NCBI RefSeq assembly: GCF_013337285.1
Contig: NZ_SUPW01000012.1
Location: forward strand, 28,011-92,010
DNA length: 64,000 nucleotides
Direction: 5' to 3'
From: Agrobacterium tumefaciens
GTDB taxonomy: Bacteria; Pseudomonadota; Alphaproteobacteria; Rhizobiales; Rhizobiaceae
Made by a program: the position numbers and the translations under genes. Below are positions 38,550-46,730 of this stretch, piece by piece. The notes beneath the pieces are model-generated. The model saw nothing but the letters and a program-made list of their open reading frames with translations, was not told the DNA's origin and did no database searches. Each line of letters starts with the position of its first letter. Within the stretch, counting starts at the first letter, position 1.

Positions 38550-39953
38550 CTAAGGCTTTCGGATGCTTTCCGGTAATTGCGGCATGCCGGCCATGGCCAG
38601 ATCATGGCTGGCCTGGTGCTGCGTGCCGCCATTAAAACGTCGGAAGACGACTGCGGATGGGCGCCCTGTCAGGAATTTTTCGACGCCATGTTCCAGCGCC
38701 TTGCGGTAGACCACCAGTGCTTCATCGATGGCGTCAAGCGTTTTGGCTATATCCTCATCCTGATGCGTGTAGCTGACGACGAGAGACGGCGCGAGAATGC
38801 CGCGGCGAATGGTTTCCTGCAGAAAGAGCGAGCGAAAAGCCTGAGACGGCTTTCCATTCTGGTCGAGCGTGAAGTAGCTGAGGCAGGCGGAATGGCCCTG
38901 TATGCCGAAGTAGGCATCAAGCCCGTGCGCAATTGCAATCTGGCTGATGGCGGCACGCAGCGCATTTCCCTGGCGGACCAGATGTGGGACCACGGGTTCG
39001 CGCGTGTAAACCTTCATGGTTGCGATTGCCGCCGCCATCGCATGCGTTTCCGCACCATGCGTCGTCGAAAGCAGGAAAACCCGGGGGGCATCGGTTTGAT
39101 CGATGCCGCCTCGTTCCATGAATTCACGCTTGCCGGCAAGGGCGGAAATCGAAAAGCCATTCCCAAGCGCCTTGCCGAAGCAGGAAAGATCGGGGACGAT
39201 ATCGTATGTCTTTTGCCCTCCACCCGCATCCCAGCGGAAGCCGGTGATCATTTCGTCGAGAATGAAAAGCGCACCGTTTTCGTGGCAAAGCGTCTGAAGT
39301 TTGTGAAGAAACTGGTCCCGAGGTGGATCACCGCGCGACGGCTCCAGGATGAAGGCGGCTATGCGGCCCGGAAAGCGCTCGAACAGACTGCGCGCACTGT
39401 TCAGATCATTGTAGCTGAAACCAAGAACCAGATTCTGGATCGCCTCGGGAATGCCGGCATTCATCTCGGTTGTGCCGATGAACCAGTCGTCGGTGGAGAA
39501 AAACGGGTGGTCGCTGCAGCGCGCGATCAGGTCGCGACCGGTAACGGCCCGCGCAAGTCGTATCGCCGCGGATGTCGCATCGGAACCGTTTTTGCAGAAT
39601 TTGACCATGTCGGCTGTCTGGATCGTATCAAGAAAGGTCGATGCGCACTCCACCTCGATCTTTGACGGCCGCGTGAAGTTGCAGCCGCGATACAGTTCCG
39701 CACGTGCCGCCTCTACGACGTCGGCATAGGCATGACCAAGGCCAACAGCCCGATTGCCCATGCCGTATTCGATATATTCGTTGCCGTCGACATCCCAGAC
39801 GTGGCAGCCATATCCCTTGTCAATGAAGCCGGGAGACAGAACAGGGTACTGGTCGTCACCCTTTGCATAGGTATGCGCACCGCCCGGTATGATGTTGCGG
39901 GAGTGCTGGCGAAGTCGATCCGAGTTTTCGAAATTTTCGACGAAAGTTTGCAT
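38550..39953 (-). CDS. Class III PLP aminotransferase (glutamate-1-semialdehyde aminomutase-like)
   Basis: 467 aa. Class III features: IIPGGAHTYAKGDDQYP, GNEYIEYGMGNRAVGLGH, the cofactor Asp in FILDEMITGFRW and the PLP Lys in LSCFGKALGNGF. The length and the first half resemble glutamate-1-semialdehyde 2,1-aminomutase (HemL), but the location and the long C-terminal tail (after about 425) indicate a specialised enzyme. Relatives in sugar clusters transfer or move an amino group on a sugar or its side chain. It would be the first gene of the SDR and DUF4910 transcript. No cognate acyl- or formyltransferase is seen next to it. Confidence 0.88.
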   Translation of the reverse strand: MQTFVENFENSDRLRQHSRNIIPGGAHTYAKGDDQYPVLSPGFIDKGYGCHVWDVDGNEYIEYGMGNRAVGLGHAYADVVEAARAELYRGCNFTRPSKIEVECASTFLDTIQTADMVKFCKNGSDATSAAIRLARAVTGRDLIARCSDHPFFSTDDWFIGTTEMNAGIPEAIQNLVLGFSYNDLNSARSLFERFPGRIAAFILEPSRGDPPRDQFLHKLQTLCHENGALFILDEMITGFRWDAGGGQKTYDIVPDLSCFGKALGNGFSISALAGKREFMERGGIDQTDAPRVFLLSTTHGAETHAMAAAIATMKVYTREPVVPHLVRQGNALRAAISQIAIAHGLDAYFGIQGHSACLSYFTLDQNGKPSQAFRSLFLQETIRRGILAPSLVVSYTHQDEDIAKTLDAIDEALVVYRKALEHGVEKFLTGRPSAVVFRRFNGGTQHQASHDLAMAGMPQLPESIRKP

Positions 39954-40130
39954 GGCGCAATCCCGGGTCCATATGGTCGATGACCAGAGAGTACCGTATC
40001 CGGCTCAATGGCCGTTACCCCGTCTTTATGCGTGGAATGCTAGCCGAAAGGCTTAAGAGGGATGCACAAAATTCTTGTGATAATCGCTTCAATACGGTTG
40101 CATCGTGCGGGGCCCGACACCCGCAAGCAA

Positions 40131-40144
40131 TTATAAATTTATAA
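40131..40144. promoter_or_regulatory. Perfect 14-bp AT palindrome in the gap upstream of the aminotransferase
   Basis: TTATAAATTTATAA reads the same on both strands. It lies between the end of the second LuxR gene and the start of the aminotransferase gene, both on the minus strand. It could be a protein site or part of an AT-rich promoter; no regulator is assigned. Confidence 0.3.
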
Positions 40145-40171
40145 CAGGTTCACTGCACACGACACCTGATG

Positions 40172-40900
40172 CTAGTTTTTGAACAGATCGGATATTTTAA
40201 AGATCACTTCCGTTCTGTTTTTGGCGCCCACCTTCTTCATGATATTGCGAATATGTACCTTTACGGTGCTTTCGCGAAGGTTGAGTTCATAGGCGATGAT
40301 CTTGTTCGGCTTGCCTTGCGTCAAGGCGTTGATGACATCGACCTCACGCTGGGTGAACATTTCCGTTCGCTGACGTTCCTTGTCTTCGGCAACCACGAGT
40401 AACTGCCTGAGATCACTGATATTTTCAGCTGATACGAAAGCGCCGCCCGCCAATGCAAGGGAGATGGCGCCGACGCACACTGCCAATCCTATCGACGAGG
40501 AGATGTATCCCCGCACCCCCACTTCAAAGGCCCTCATGACCTGACGCAGATCGCGGTTTTCCGCAAGAATGACGACCGGCAGATAAGGGAAATCGGCAAT
40601 GAACTCCCGTAATTCATGAAGGGATACGTCATCACAAAAATCACTGCGACCGACGTTGACCAGGATGCCGCTATGATGGCCGTCCGGGGCATGTCTCCAG
40701 TCGTCGAGTGATGAAAACAACTCGACCTCCATATCAAGTCCGTATGCGATCAGGCTCTGAGCCAGACACTCACGGTCGAGCGTGCGGTCGTCGATGATCG
40801 CCAGTTTTTTGACGGAAGTTTCGGCAGCTTTCGAACGCGCAACCACATGGAAATTCGATGAGAATTGGCTATGCCCGTTGTTGGGAACTGATGTCAGCAT
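40172..40900 (-). CDS. LuxR-type regulator with degenerate receiver (copy 2)
   Basis: 242 aa, paralogous to the regulator at 31646-32347 across its length (shared IIDDRTLDRECLAQSL, GVRGYISSS, ALAGG and the HTH). The N-terminal acidic pair is kept (IIDDR), but the phosphoacceptor position is Asn82 (ILVNVGRSD), and GYISSS replaces the usual Lys segment. The HTH is intact: PNKIIAYELNLRESTVKVHIRNIMKKVGAKNRTE. It is divergent from the DNA-binding hybrid kinase and lies upstream of the aminotransferase operon. Together these suggest a dedicated polysaccharide switch that does not depend on phosphorylation of this protein. Confidence 0.87.
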   Translation of the reverse strand: MLTSVPNNGHSQFSSNFHVVARSKAAETSVKKLAIIDDRTLDRECLAQSLIAYGLDMEVELFSSLDDWRHAPDGHHSGILVNVGRSDFCDDVSLHELREFIADFPYLPVVILAENRDLRQVMRAFEVGVRGYISSSIGLAVCVGAISLALAGGAFVSAENISDLRQLLVVAEDKERQRTEMFTQREVDVINALTQGKPNKIIAYELNLRESTVKVHIRNIMKKVGAKNRTEVIFKISDLFKN

Positions 40901-41593
40901 GTTATGTCCTATCCGCGCTAAAAATTACTTTGCGGAACTGCCTGGCTTGGCAGAGACGCAACTGAAGTTTCTTTTTACGAGTCGGCACAACTGAGTTTGA
41001 GGTAATCCAACCCGAAACGTCGTCATCAACAGGAACTCCGGAAGCGATGTGCAGTTTTGCGGTCTGGATTTTTTGTTATTTAATATTGCCCAGAAAGCAG
41101 AAGACGTTGCACGACCCGAATTTCCGTCCCTCAATCCTACAATGGAGCATCCCGCGTGGAAAAGGTTCGGAAATTACTCACTTTTGATTGTGATTTCGAG
41201 GTGGTGTTCAATCTAGCATGACGTGAACATGTCAATCTGCACGCGCGAATGGCGAAATGGAATTTCTGCCCGGTCATCTTCATTTTTCCTGAGCCGGCCC
41301 TAACTATATTGGATGAATTATAATCGCGGCTGGATTGACTTATCATCGGCCATTCGTGCTTTTGTTTGCAATGTCAACAACTTATGAGTGTTGTTCGCAT
41401 TTTGAAGTTGCGCCTTGCGACAAGTGCACAAACCTACCCCGTCGATGACGGGGCTTGGTGAAATATTTATCCCTGACGAATGATCTCAAGGCCGTGATGG
41501 CTGCTTTCAAGACGTCGTTGACCCTTCTGCGCCTGACGTTTTGCAAGGGTTGATCTCTATTTGGAATGCGCGTCAATTTTAACGAGAGTGAAT
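40901..41593. other. Long regulatory gap between the second LuxR gene and the hybrid kinase
   Basis: 693 bases, AT-richer than the flanks and without a credible gene. It holds a GTTGTT/AACAAC-type repeat around 41369-41397, a perfect 7-bp hairpin CCCCGTC-GAT-GACGGGG (41437-41453) without a T tract, and AT-rich promoter-like stretches (41055-41090, 41300-41330). It must drive both divergent regulators. Confidence 0.45.
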
Positions 41594-44005
41594 ATGGCGG
41601 AACGCGGCGAGGATAGTGACGAGGTTGCCTCTGGTTACGAGGGAGACACCGGTTCGATGTCCGGATCGCAGCGCGTTGGAGCTCCTGTTTCCGGTGATCT
41701 TGATCCCGGCGCAGTCCAAGGTGGAAATATCGGCACTCCCTCTTTGCCCTCAACGAGTGAGGAACCGGCAACGTCAAAAGAGGAACTGCAATCCCTCAAT
41801 GAAGAGCTGACGGCCCTCAACAGCCAGCTCCACGAAGCACTGGAACGTCAGCGTGCAGTGTCCAACGATTTGCAAAACGTCTTGTATAGTACCGATGTCC
41901 CGACGCTTTTTCTGGATTCCAGTCTTCTTATACGGTTTTTCACACCGGCCACCCGGTCGGTATGCAATATCATATCGTCCGATGTCGGCCGCCCCCTGTC
42001 GGACCTTGGCGGTTTTACCGGGGGCAATACGCTTCAACTCGATGCGATGACGGCTCTGCGCGGTGGCGATACAATCGACAGGGAGATAGAAGGGCCTGAC
42101 GGTCGCTGGTATGTCCGCCGGGTCAACCCCTATCGCGACGACAGCAATACCGTCGACGGGGTCGTCATCACCTTCATCGATATGAGCGCCCAGAAACAGG
42201 TTGCCGAGAGCAGGGAAGCTGCAAAAAAATCCGCCGAGCGGGCGACCGAGGCCAAGTCGCAATTCCTGTCTGCGGCAAGCCACGATCTGCGTCAACCGCT
42301 GCAAACGTTGAAGCTGTTGCAGGGGCTTTTGGAGAGGAGCGTGGGCGAAGGGGAGGCGCGCACTTTCGTTCAGAGGATGGAGGAGACGCTGTCCTCGATG
42401 TTGGGAATACTCAACTCCATTCTCGACATCAACCAGATCGAAGCAGGGATGGTGGAACCTCAGATCGTGAGCTTTGCGATAGGCGATCTTCTGGGGCGGC
42501 TCTTCAAGGAATTTCACTATTCCGCTCGCGCTGCCGGGCTGCAACTCCATGTTGTGCCGTCCAGCCTCGCCGTGCGCACCGATCCGCGATTGTTCGAGCA
42601 GATCGTTCGCAATCTTCTGTCCAATGCGGTGAAGTATACGACGAGCGGTAAAATTCTGGTCGGCTGCCGCCGGCGCGGTACGAAGGTTCGGTTCGAAGTG
42701 CGGGACACTGGCATGGGCATTCCAGAAAACAGTATCGATGATATTTTCCAGGAATACCGCCAACTCGATGCGCCTGTTGGAACGCACGACCGAGGTTTGG
42801 GGCTGGGGTTGTCGATCGTCAAGCGGCTCAGCGAGCTTCTCGGACTGAGGGTGGCAGTGCGGTCGCGATTGCATAAAGGTTCTGCATTCATGATCGAGAT
42901 CGATCAGGCGCCAGCAGGTGAGCCGCTTGCGTCACTGCCAGCACCCGTGGATGGTCACTTGCATCAGGCGACCTCCCTGTCGTCTGCGTCGATTTTGATC
43001 ATCGAAGATGAAAACGGCATGCGCGATCTTCTCAAAAAGGGCCTGGAGCAGACGGGATATGTGGTCGCCGCGACCTCAACGGCCGCCGAAGCGATCGCGA
43101 TTGTTCGAGGATTGCAGTTCAAGCCGGACGTCATTCTCGCAGACTACAATCTCCTTACCGGTGGGGATGGCGTCGCTGCGATTGAGGATATCCGGCAGGC
43201 ACTCCGCCGAAATGTTCCGGCACTCATTCTCACAGGCGATATTTCGATCAAGGCCCTGAAGGCTTTTGCGCAGCACGACATACCGTATCTGCACAAGCCG
43301 GCGAAACTCAGGGCCGTCGTGCAGGTGGTCGAGACCCTGGTCGTTCGCCAGACCGGCGAGAGGGCGGAGCACGTAAGCCAGTCCGAAGACATGCAGCCGA
43401 CGACGGGCAGGCTCATCGAAATCATCGACGACCAGCAAGACATCAGGGATAACTTGCGGGCTCTTTTCGAAGGCGAGGGCTGGACGGCCTCAACCTATGC
43501 TTCGGCCGAAGCCTATCTTGCAGATTACAAGCCCGACAGATCAGGCTGTCTGCTTGTCGATTCTTATCTGCCTGGCATGGTCGGCATGGAGTTGCTGCGT
43601 TTGCTGAAAGAAAGGCAGCATCGGTTTCCGGTCATCGTGATCACGGGTCGCAGCGACGTGCGTATGGCAGTCGATTCGATGCGATACGGAGCGGCCGATT
43701 TCATCGAGAAACCGATTTCTTACCAGGAACTCTATCGGAGTGTGCAGTCGGCGCTCGATCGATCGCGTAATGCGAACGAGCGTGAGGAGCGGCATGAGAC
43801 GGCTCGAGCGATATTGGCAAAGCTTACTCGCAAGCAACGGCAGATCCTTGACCGGATTGTTCAGGGGCAGGCCAACAAGATTATTGCAGCCGATTTGAAG
43901 CTCAGTCAGCGCACTGTCGAAAATCATCGCGCCTCGATCATGCGACGAACGAAATCTGCTTCGTTGCCGGCGTTGTTGCGGCTTGTGCTGAATGCCGAAG
44001 AATAG
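41594..44005 (+). CDS. Cytoplasmic hybrid histidine kinase with two receivers and a LuxR DNA-binding domain
   Basis: 803 aa from ATG 41594 (GAGAGTG upstream; a TTG at 41561 is possible). No membrane helix. A low-complexity start leads to the coiled linker EELQSLNEELTALNSQL and a PAS_10-type PAS domain (about 85-205), both typical of CheB-CheR-PAS fusions. HisKA follows with His230 (ASHDLRQPLQ), then HATPase (NLLSNAVKYT, RDTGMGIP, GLGLGLSIVKRL), receiver 1 (Asp517, VILADYNL), receiver 2 (Asp656, LLVDSYLPG; Lys in FIEKPIS) and a FixJ-like HTH (about 735-800: IIAADLKLSQRTVENHRASIM). One chain could thus sense, relay phosphate and bind DNA. It is divergent from the second LuxR gene. Confidence 0.9.
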   Translation: MAERGEDSDEVASGYEGDTGSMSGSQRVGAPVSGDLDPGAVQGGNIGTPSLPSTSEEPATSKEELQSLNEELTALNSQLHEALERQRAVSNDLQNVLYSTDVPTLFLDSSLLIRFFTPATRSVCNIISSDVGRPLSDLGGFTGGNTLQLDAMTALRGGDTIDREIEGPDGRWYVRRVNPYRDDSNTVDGVVITFIDMSAQKQVAESREAAKKSAERATEAKSQFLSAASHDLRQPLQTLKLLQGLLERSVGEGEARTFVQRMEETLSSMLGILNSILDINQIEAGMVEPQIVSFAIGDLLGRLFKEFHYSARAAGLQLHVVPSSLAVRTDPRLFEQIVRNLLSNAVKYTTSGKILVGCRRRGTKVRFEVRDTGMGIPENSIDDIFQEYRQLDAPVGTHDRGLGLGLSIVKRLSELLGLRVAVRSRLHKGSAFMIEIDQAPAGEPLASLPAPVDGHLHQATSLSSASILIIEDENGMRDLLKKGLEQTGYVVAATSTAAEAIAIVRGLQFKPDVILADYNLLTGGDGVAAIEDIRQALRRNVPALILTGDISIKALKAFAQHDIPYLHKPAKLRAVVQVVETLVVRQTGERAEHVSQSEDMQPTTGRLIEIIDDQQDIRDNLRALFEGEGWTASTYASAEAYLADYKPDRSGCLLVDSYLPGMVGMELLRLLKERQHRFPVIVITGRSDVRMAVDSMRYGAADFIEKPISYQELYRSVQSALDRSRNANEREERHETARAILAKLTRKQRQILDRIVQGQANKIIAADLKLSQRTVENHRASIMRRTKSASLPALLRLVLNAEE

Positions 44006-44038
44006 GCCTTCATCATCGAAACTTTTGCTGATCGATTG

Positions 44039-44998
44039 CTATCTGCGGGCGATCGCTTCGCGAATGCGGTGCAGCGCGTCAGGTCGGCGGACAAGATAGC
44101 TTACCGGTGGCAGAAACGCTGAAGCGGGTCGCAGGCGGAAAGCCTGCGCGAGAAGGGCGCCCGCGCCGGGCCGACGCCGAACCAGATTGGAAAGCGCGCA
44201 CCAATAGGCACGGTCGCTCAGGCTGGCGCGCCCGCGCCGGAGCAGGGTTTGGGCATTGGCAAGTAAGGCCCCTTCGTTGCCAAAGAAGCTTTCGAGCGCG
44301 GCTTCGATTTCGCTGTTCCAGGCAAGCACGTTATCAAGGATGGCCGATTGGTTGGCGCCGTGGATGCGGGTGAAATTCTGCACCGCGTCAAGTTCGACGA
44401 TGTCGCCGAGGACCGCAAGCCGCATCCACATCTCGACATCGTCGGTATGGCGAAGGGCGGGGCGGTAATGACCGGCATGTTGCTGAACGTGCGTTCTTGT
44501 CACCGCGAGCGGGCCTGGCACCGGGCTGCGTCCCGTCGCGCAAATGTTGGCGATGAAGTCGATCCCGCGATGAAGGTGCATGCCATCGGCATCGCTGCGA
44601 AGGCTTGATGTTATTTCGGCGTCGTCACGGAAGAAGGCGGTGCGGCCGAAGGCCATGTGCGCGCCGGGGTGATTGTCGAGCGCCTGTATTGCGCGTGCCA
44701 GGGCGCCGGGCGACAGGACATCGTCGGCGCAGATGATGGCGAAATAATCCGCCCGAGCCCAATCGATGCCCTCGTTGAAAGACGCATGACCGCCGAGGTT
44801 TTTTGGGCGCAGGCTCGTTTCGATACGGGGATTGGCTGCGGCGAGAGATCGGGTGATCGCAACACTGTCGTCTGTGGAGGCATTGTCGATGATGAGGATG
44901 CGCATGTCCGGGATGTTCTGACCAAGGACACTTTCGACGCATCCCTCAAGAAAGCGACCGTAATTGTAGTTGGGGATGACGATATCGATGCTGCTCAT
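44039..44998 (-). CDS. Family 2 glycosyltransferase
   Basis: 319 aa from the ATG at 44998, which overlaps the flippase stop (ATGA); the longer frame to 45631 is antisense to the flippase gene. GT-A fold features: IDIVIPNYNYGRFLEGCVES, ILIIDNASTDDSV, LGGHASFNEGI and the metal motif IICADDVLSPGA. It would add one sugar to the lipid-linked repeat unit on the cytoplasmic face. The C-terminal half (RTHVQQHAGHYRPALRHTDDVEMWMRL) carries the usual acceptor loop with an acidic residue. It is coupled to the flippase. Confidence 0.9.
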   Translation of the reverse strand: MSSIDIVIPNYNYGRFLEGCVESVLGQNIPDMRILIIDNASTDDSVAITRSLAAANPRIETSLRPKNLGGHASFNEGIDWARADYFAIICADDVLSPGALARAIQALDNHPGAHMAFGRTAFFRDDAEITSSLRSDADGMHLHRGIDFIANICATGRSPVPGPLAVTRTHVQQHAGHYRPALRHTDDVEMWMRLAVLGDIVELDAVQNFTRIHGANQSAILDNVLAWNSEIEAALESFFGNEGALLANAQTLLRRGRASLSDRAYWCALSNLVRRRPGAGALLAQAFRLRPASAFLPPVSYLVRRPDALHRIREAIARR

Positions 44999-46506
44999 GG
45001 CTCGACCGCTGCGGAAACGACGGTGTCGGAAATGGAAGCGGGTGCAGGCGGCTTTCCGCTTCTGCGCAGACGCCCGGCGAAAGCATCGAGCGTCGACCGT
45101 ATCTCGCCGACGAGGGGGTGACGCAGAAGAAACAGGCAGGCGGCCCAGCCGGTCACCGACAGAAGGACGGCACCGCCAGCCTGGGCGAGGGAATAATCGA
45201 AGCGGAAGCCCATCCAGGCGGAGATGGCGAGCGGCCCCGCAATCGCGGCAAGGGTCACGGCGGCACTCGGCCCGATGGCTGCGAAAAGTTCTGACAATCT
45301 GAAGTGCGCGTGGCGTCTGACCAGATAGAAAGCGACGAGCATCTGAAAGGGCAGTGTGACGAACTGGCTGAGCGCTACGGCAGTCAGGCCGAAGAAGCTG
45401 GCAGAGCAGAGCACGATTGCCGAGACGCTGCGGCAGACGAAATTGCCCAGAAAAGCTTCCCGGTTGGCGTTGAGAGCGATCAGCAGCGGCGTCGTCAGCA
45501 CCATCGGAAACCAGAAGAGCGACGCAAGCGCGAGGATCCGGGTGATCGGTACGGCGGCAAGCCATTGGTCTCCAAGTGCAAGGCGCACGATGGGATCGGC
45601 CAGTATGGCGACCATGATCAGCGACGGCCAATAGAGCACGGTGATGTAGCTGAGGGCGCGCAGGTATGACCTGCGGACGTCTCCACCCTCGCGAACTTCG
45701 GCGGCGAGTGCCGGAAAGGCGAAGGAAAAGATTGCCGAGAGGAAAATGCGATCGGGAATGGAGCAGACGGTATTGGCGCGATTGTAGATTGCGACCGCTG
45801 TCGGTGTCATGGCAAAGCCGAGCACCAGCTGCGGCAGGGACTCATACAGTTTGTCGACGATGGTGGCGGCCCCCCTGTAACGGCCGAATTCGGCCATACG
45901 CCGCCACGACCTGAGCGAAAGCCGTGCTGCACGCTGGGCCGGATCGGCATAGGTGGCAAGAGCGCTGGCGACGCTGTTGCCCGCCAGCAGGCCGAGAGCG
46001 AAACTGACGAAGCCCCACCCATGTCTGGCCGCGAAGACCGTCACCACAGCCATAACCATGAGGCCGATGGTTCTGACGCGCGCGATCGTGCCGAAGGCCA
46101 GCTGGCGACGCAGCATGGAAAACGCCGGCATGCCCAGGCTTTCGGCGATGACGGCGGCGATTGCGAGGATAAGATAGTGCTGGAGGCCGGGCTGGTGGTA
46201 GAAAATCGCCAGATACGGTCCGCACAGATAAAGAACGATCCCGAGAATGCCGCTGACCAGCAGCAACAGTGTCAGCGACGTGTTGATGTCATCGCGTTCA
46301 ACGACATCGAGCTGAATGAGGAAATCGGAAGAAACGAATTCGCGAAACGCGAAGATCACCGATGTTACCCCGTAGCCGATAACGGCAAAGCCGACTTCCG
46401 CAGGCGAGAGCAGTCTCGATACCACCGCGATCAGGGCTAAATTGATCGCAATTCCGAGATGTTGTTCCAGCAAGGCCATGAAAAAGGCGCGGCGGACTTT
46501 GTGCAT
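44995..46506 (-). CDS. Wzx/ExoT-like polysaccharide flippase
   Basis: 503 aa, about 12-14 hydrophobic segments, of the polysaccharide transporter (PST/MOP) family. The N-terminus (ALIAVVSRLLSPAEVGFAVIGYG) is the usual WzxC/ExoT pattern, and YESLPQLVLGFAMTPTAVAIYNRA and the second-half SLIMVAILADPIVRLALG region are family features. It moves the undecaprenyl-linked repeat unit to the periplasmic face. It ends by overlapping the GT2 start. The last 30 residues are polar, in the cytoplasm. Confidence 0.9.
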   Translation of the reverse strand: MHKVRRAFFMALLEQHLGIAINLALIAVVSRLLSPAEVGFAVIGYGVTSVIFAFREFVSSDFLIQLDVVERDDINTSLTLLLLVSGILGIVLYLCGPYLAIFYHQPGLQHYLILAIAAVIAESLGMPAFSMLRRQLAFGTIARVRTIGLMVMAVVTVFAARHGWGFVSFALGLLAGNSVASALATYADPAQRAARLSLRSWRRMAEFGRYRGAATIVDKLYESLPQLVLGFAMTPTAVAIYNRANTVCSIPDRIFLSAIFSFAFPALAAEVREGGDVRRSYLRALSYITVLYWPSLIMVAILADPIVRLALGDQWLAAVPITRILALASLFWFPMVLTTPLLIALNANREAFLGNFVCRSVSAIVLCSASFFGLTAVALSQFVTLPFQMLVAFYLVRRHAHFRLSELFAAIGPSAAVTLAAIAGPLAISAWMGFRFDYSLAQAGGAVLLSVTGWAACLFLLRHPLVGEIRSTLDAFAGRLRRSGKPPAPASISDTVVSAAVEP

Positions 46507-46730
46507 CGAAGGGCTCCGACAGCATCGCCGATGATCGACGGTAGCGTCAAATCTAGAGTGGGGACTTCAACCTTGGAAACTGACCGTTGGGATGGCCGCC
46601 GGATCCGTTGGTGTAGGCTGTTTGGACAATGTTCGTTGAAGGGCATGCGAGAGGATGCGGTCTACTCCCATCGGGTGTTAACGAGCTTCGGTATTACGTC
46701 GAAAGCATCAGGGTGCGGCACAGCGTGCGC

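Noticed and set aside
41437..41453. GC hairpin considered as a terminator
   Set aside because: No T tract on either strand, and it lies in a divergent promoter region where no transcript should end.
41382..41777. 131-codon minus-strand frame across the hybrid kinase start
   Set aside because: Arg-rich shadow overlapping a regulatory gap and a well-supported gene.
44999..45631. Upstream part of the 530-codon minus-strand frame ending at 44039
   Set aside because: It overlaps the flippase gene in another frame on the same strand and reads as Arg/Pro-rich noise; the GT2 begins at 44998 with an ATGA overlap.
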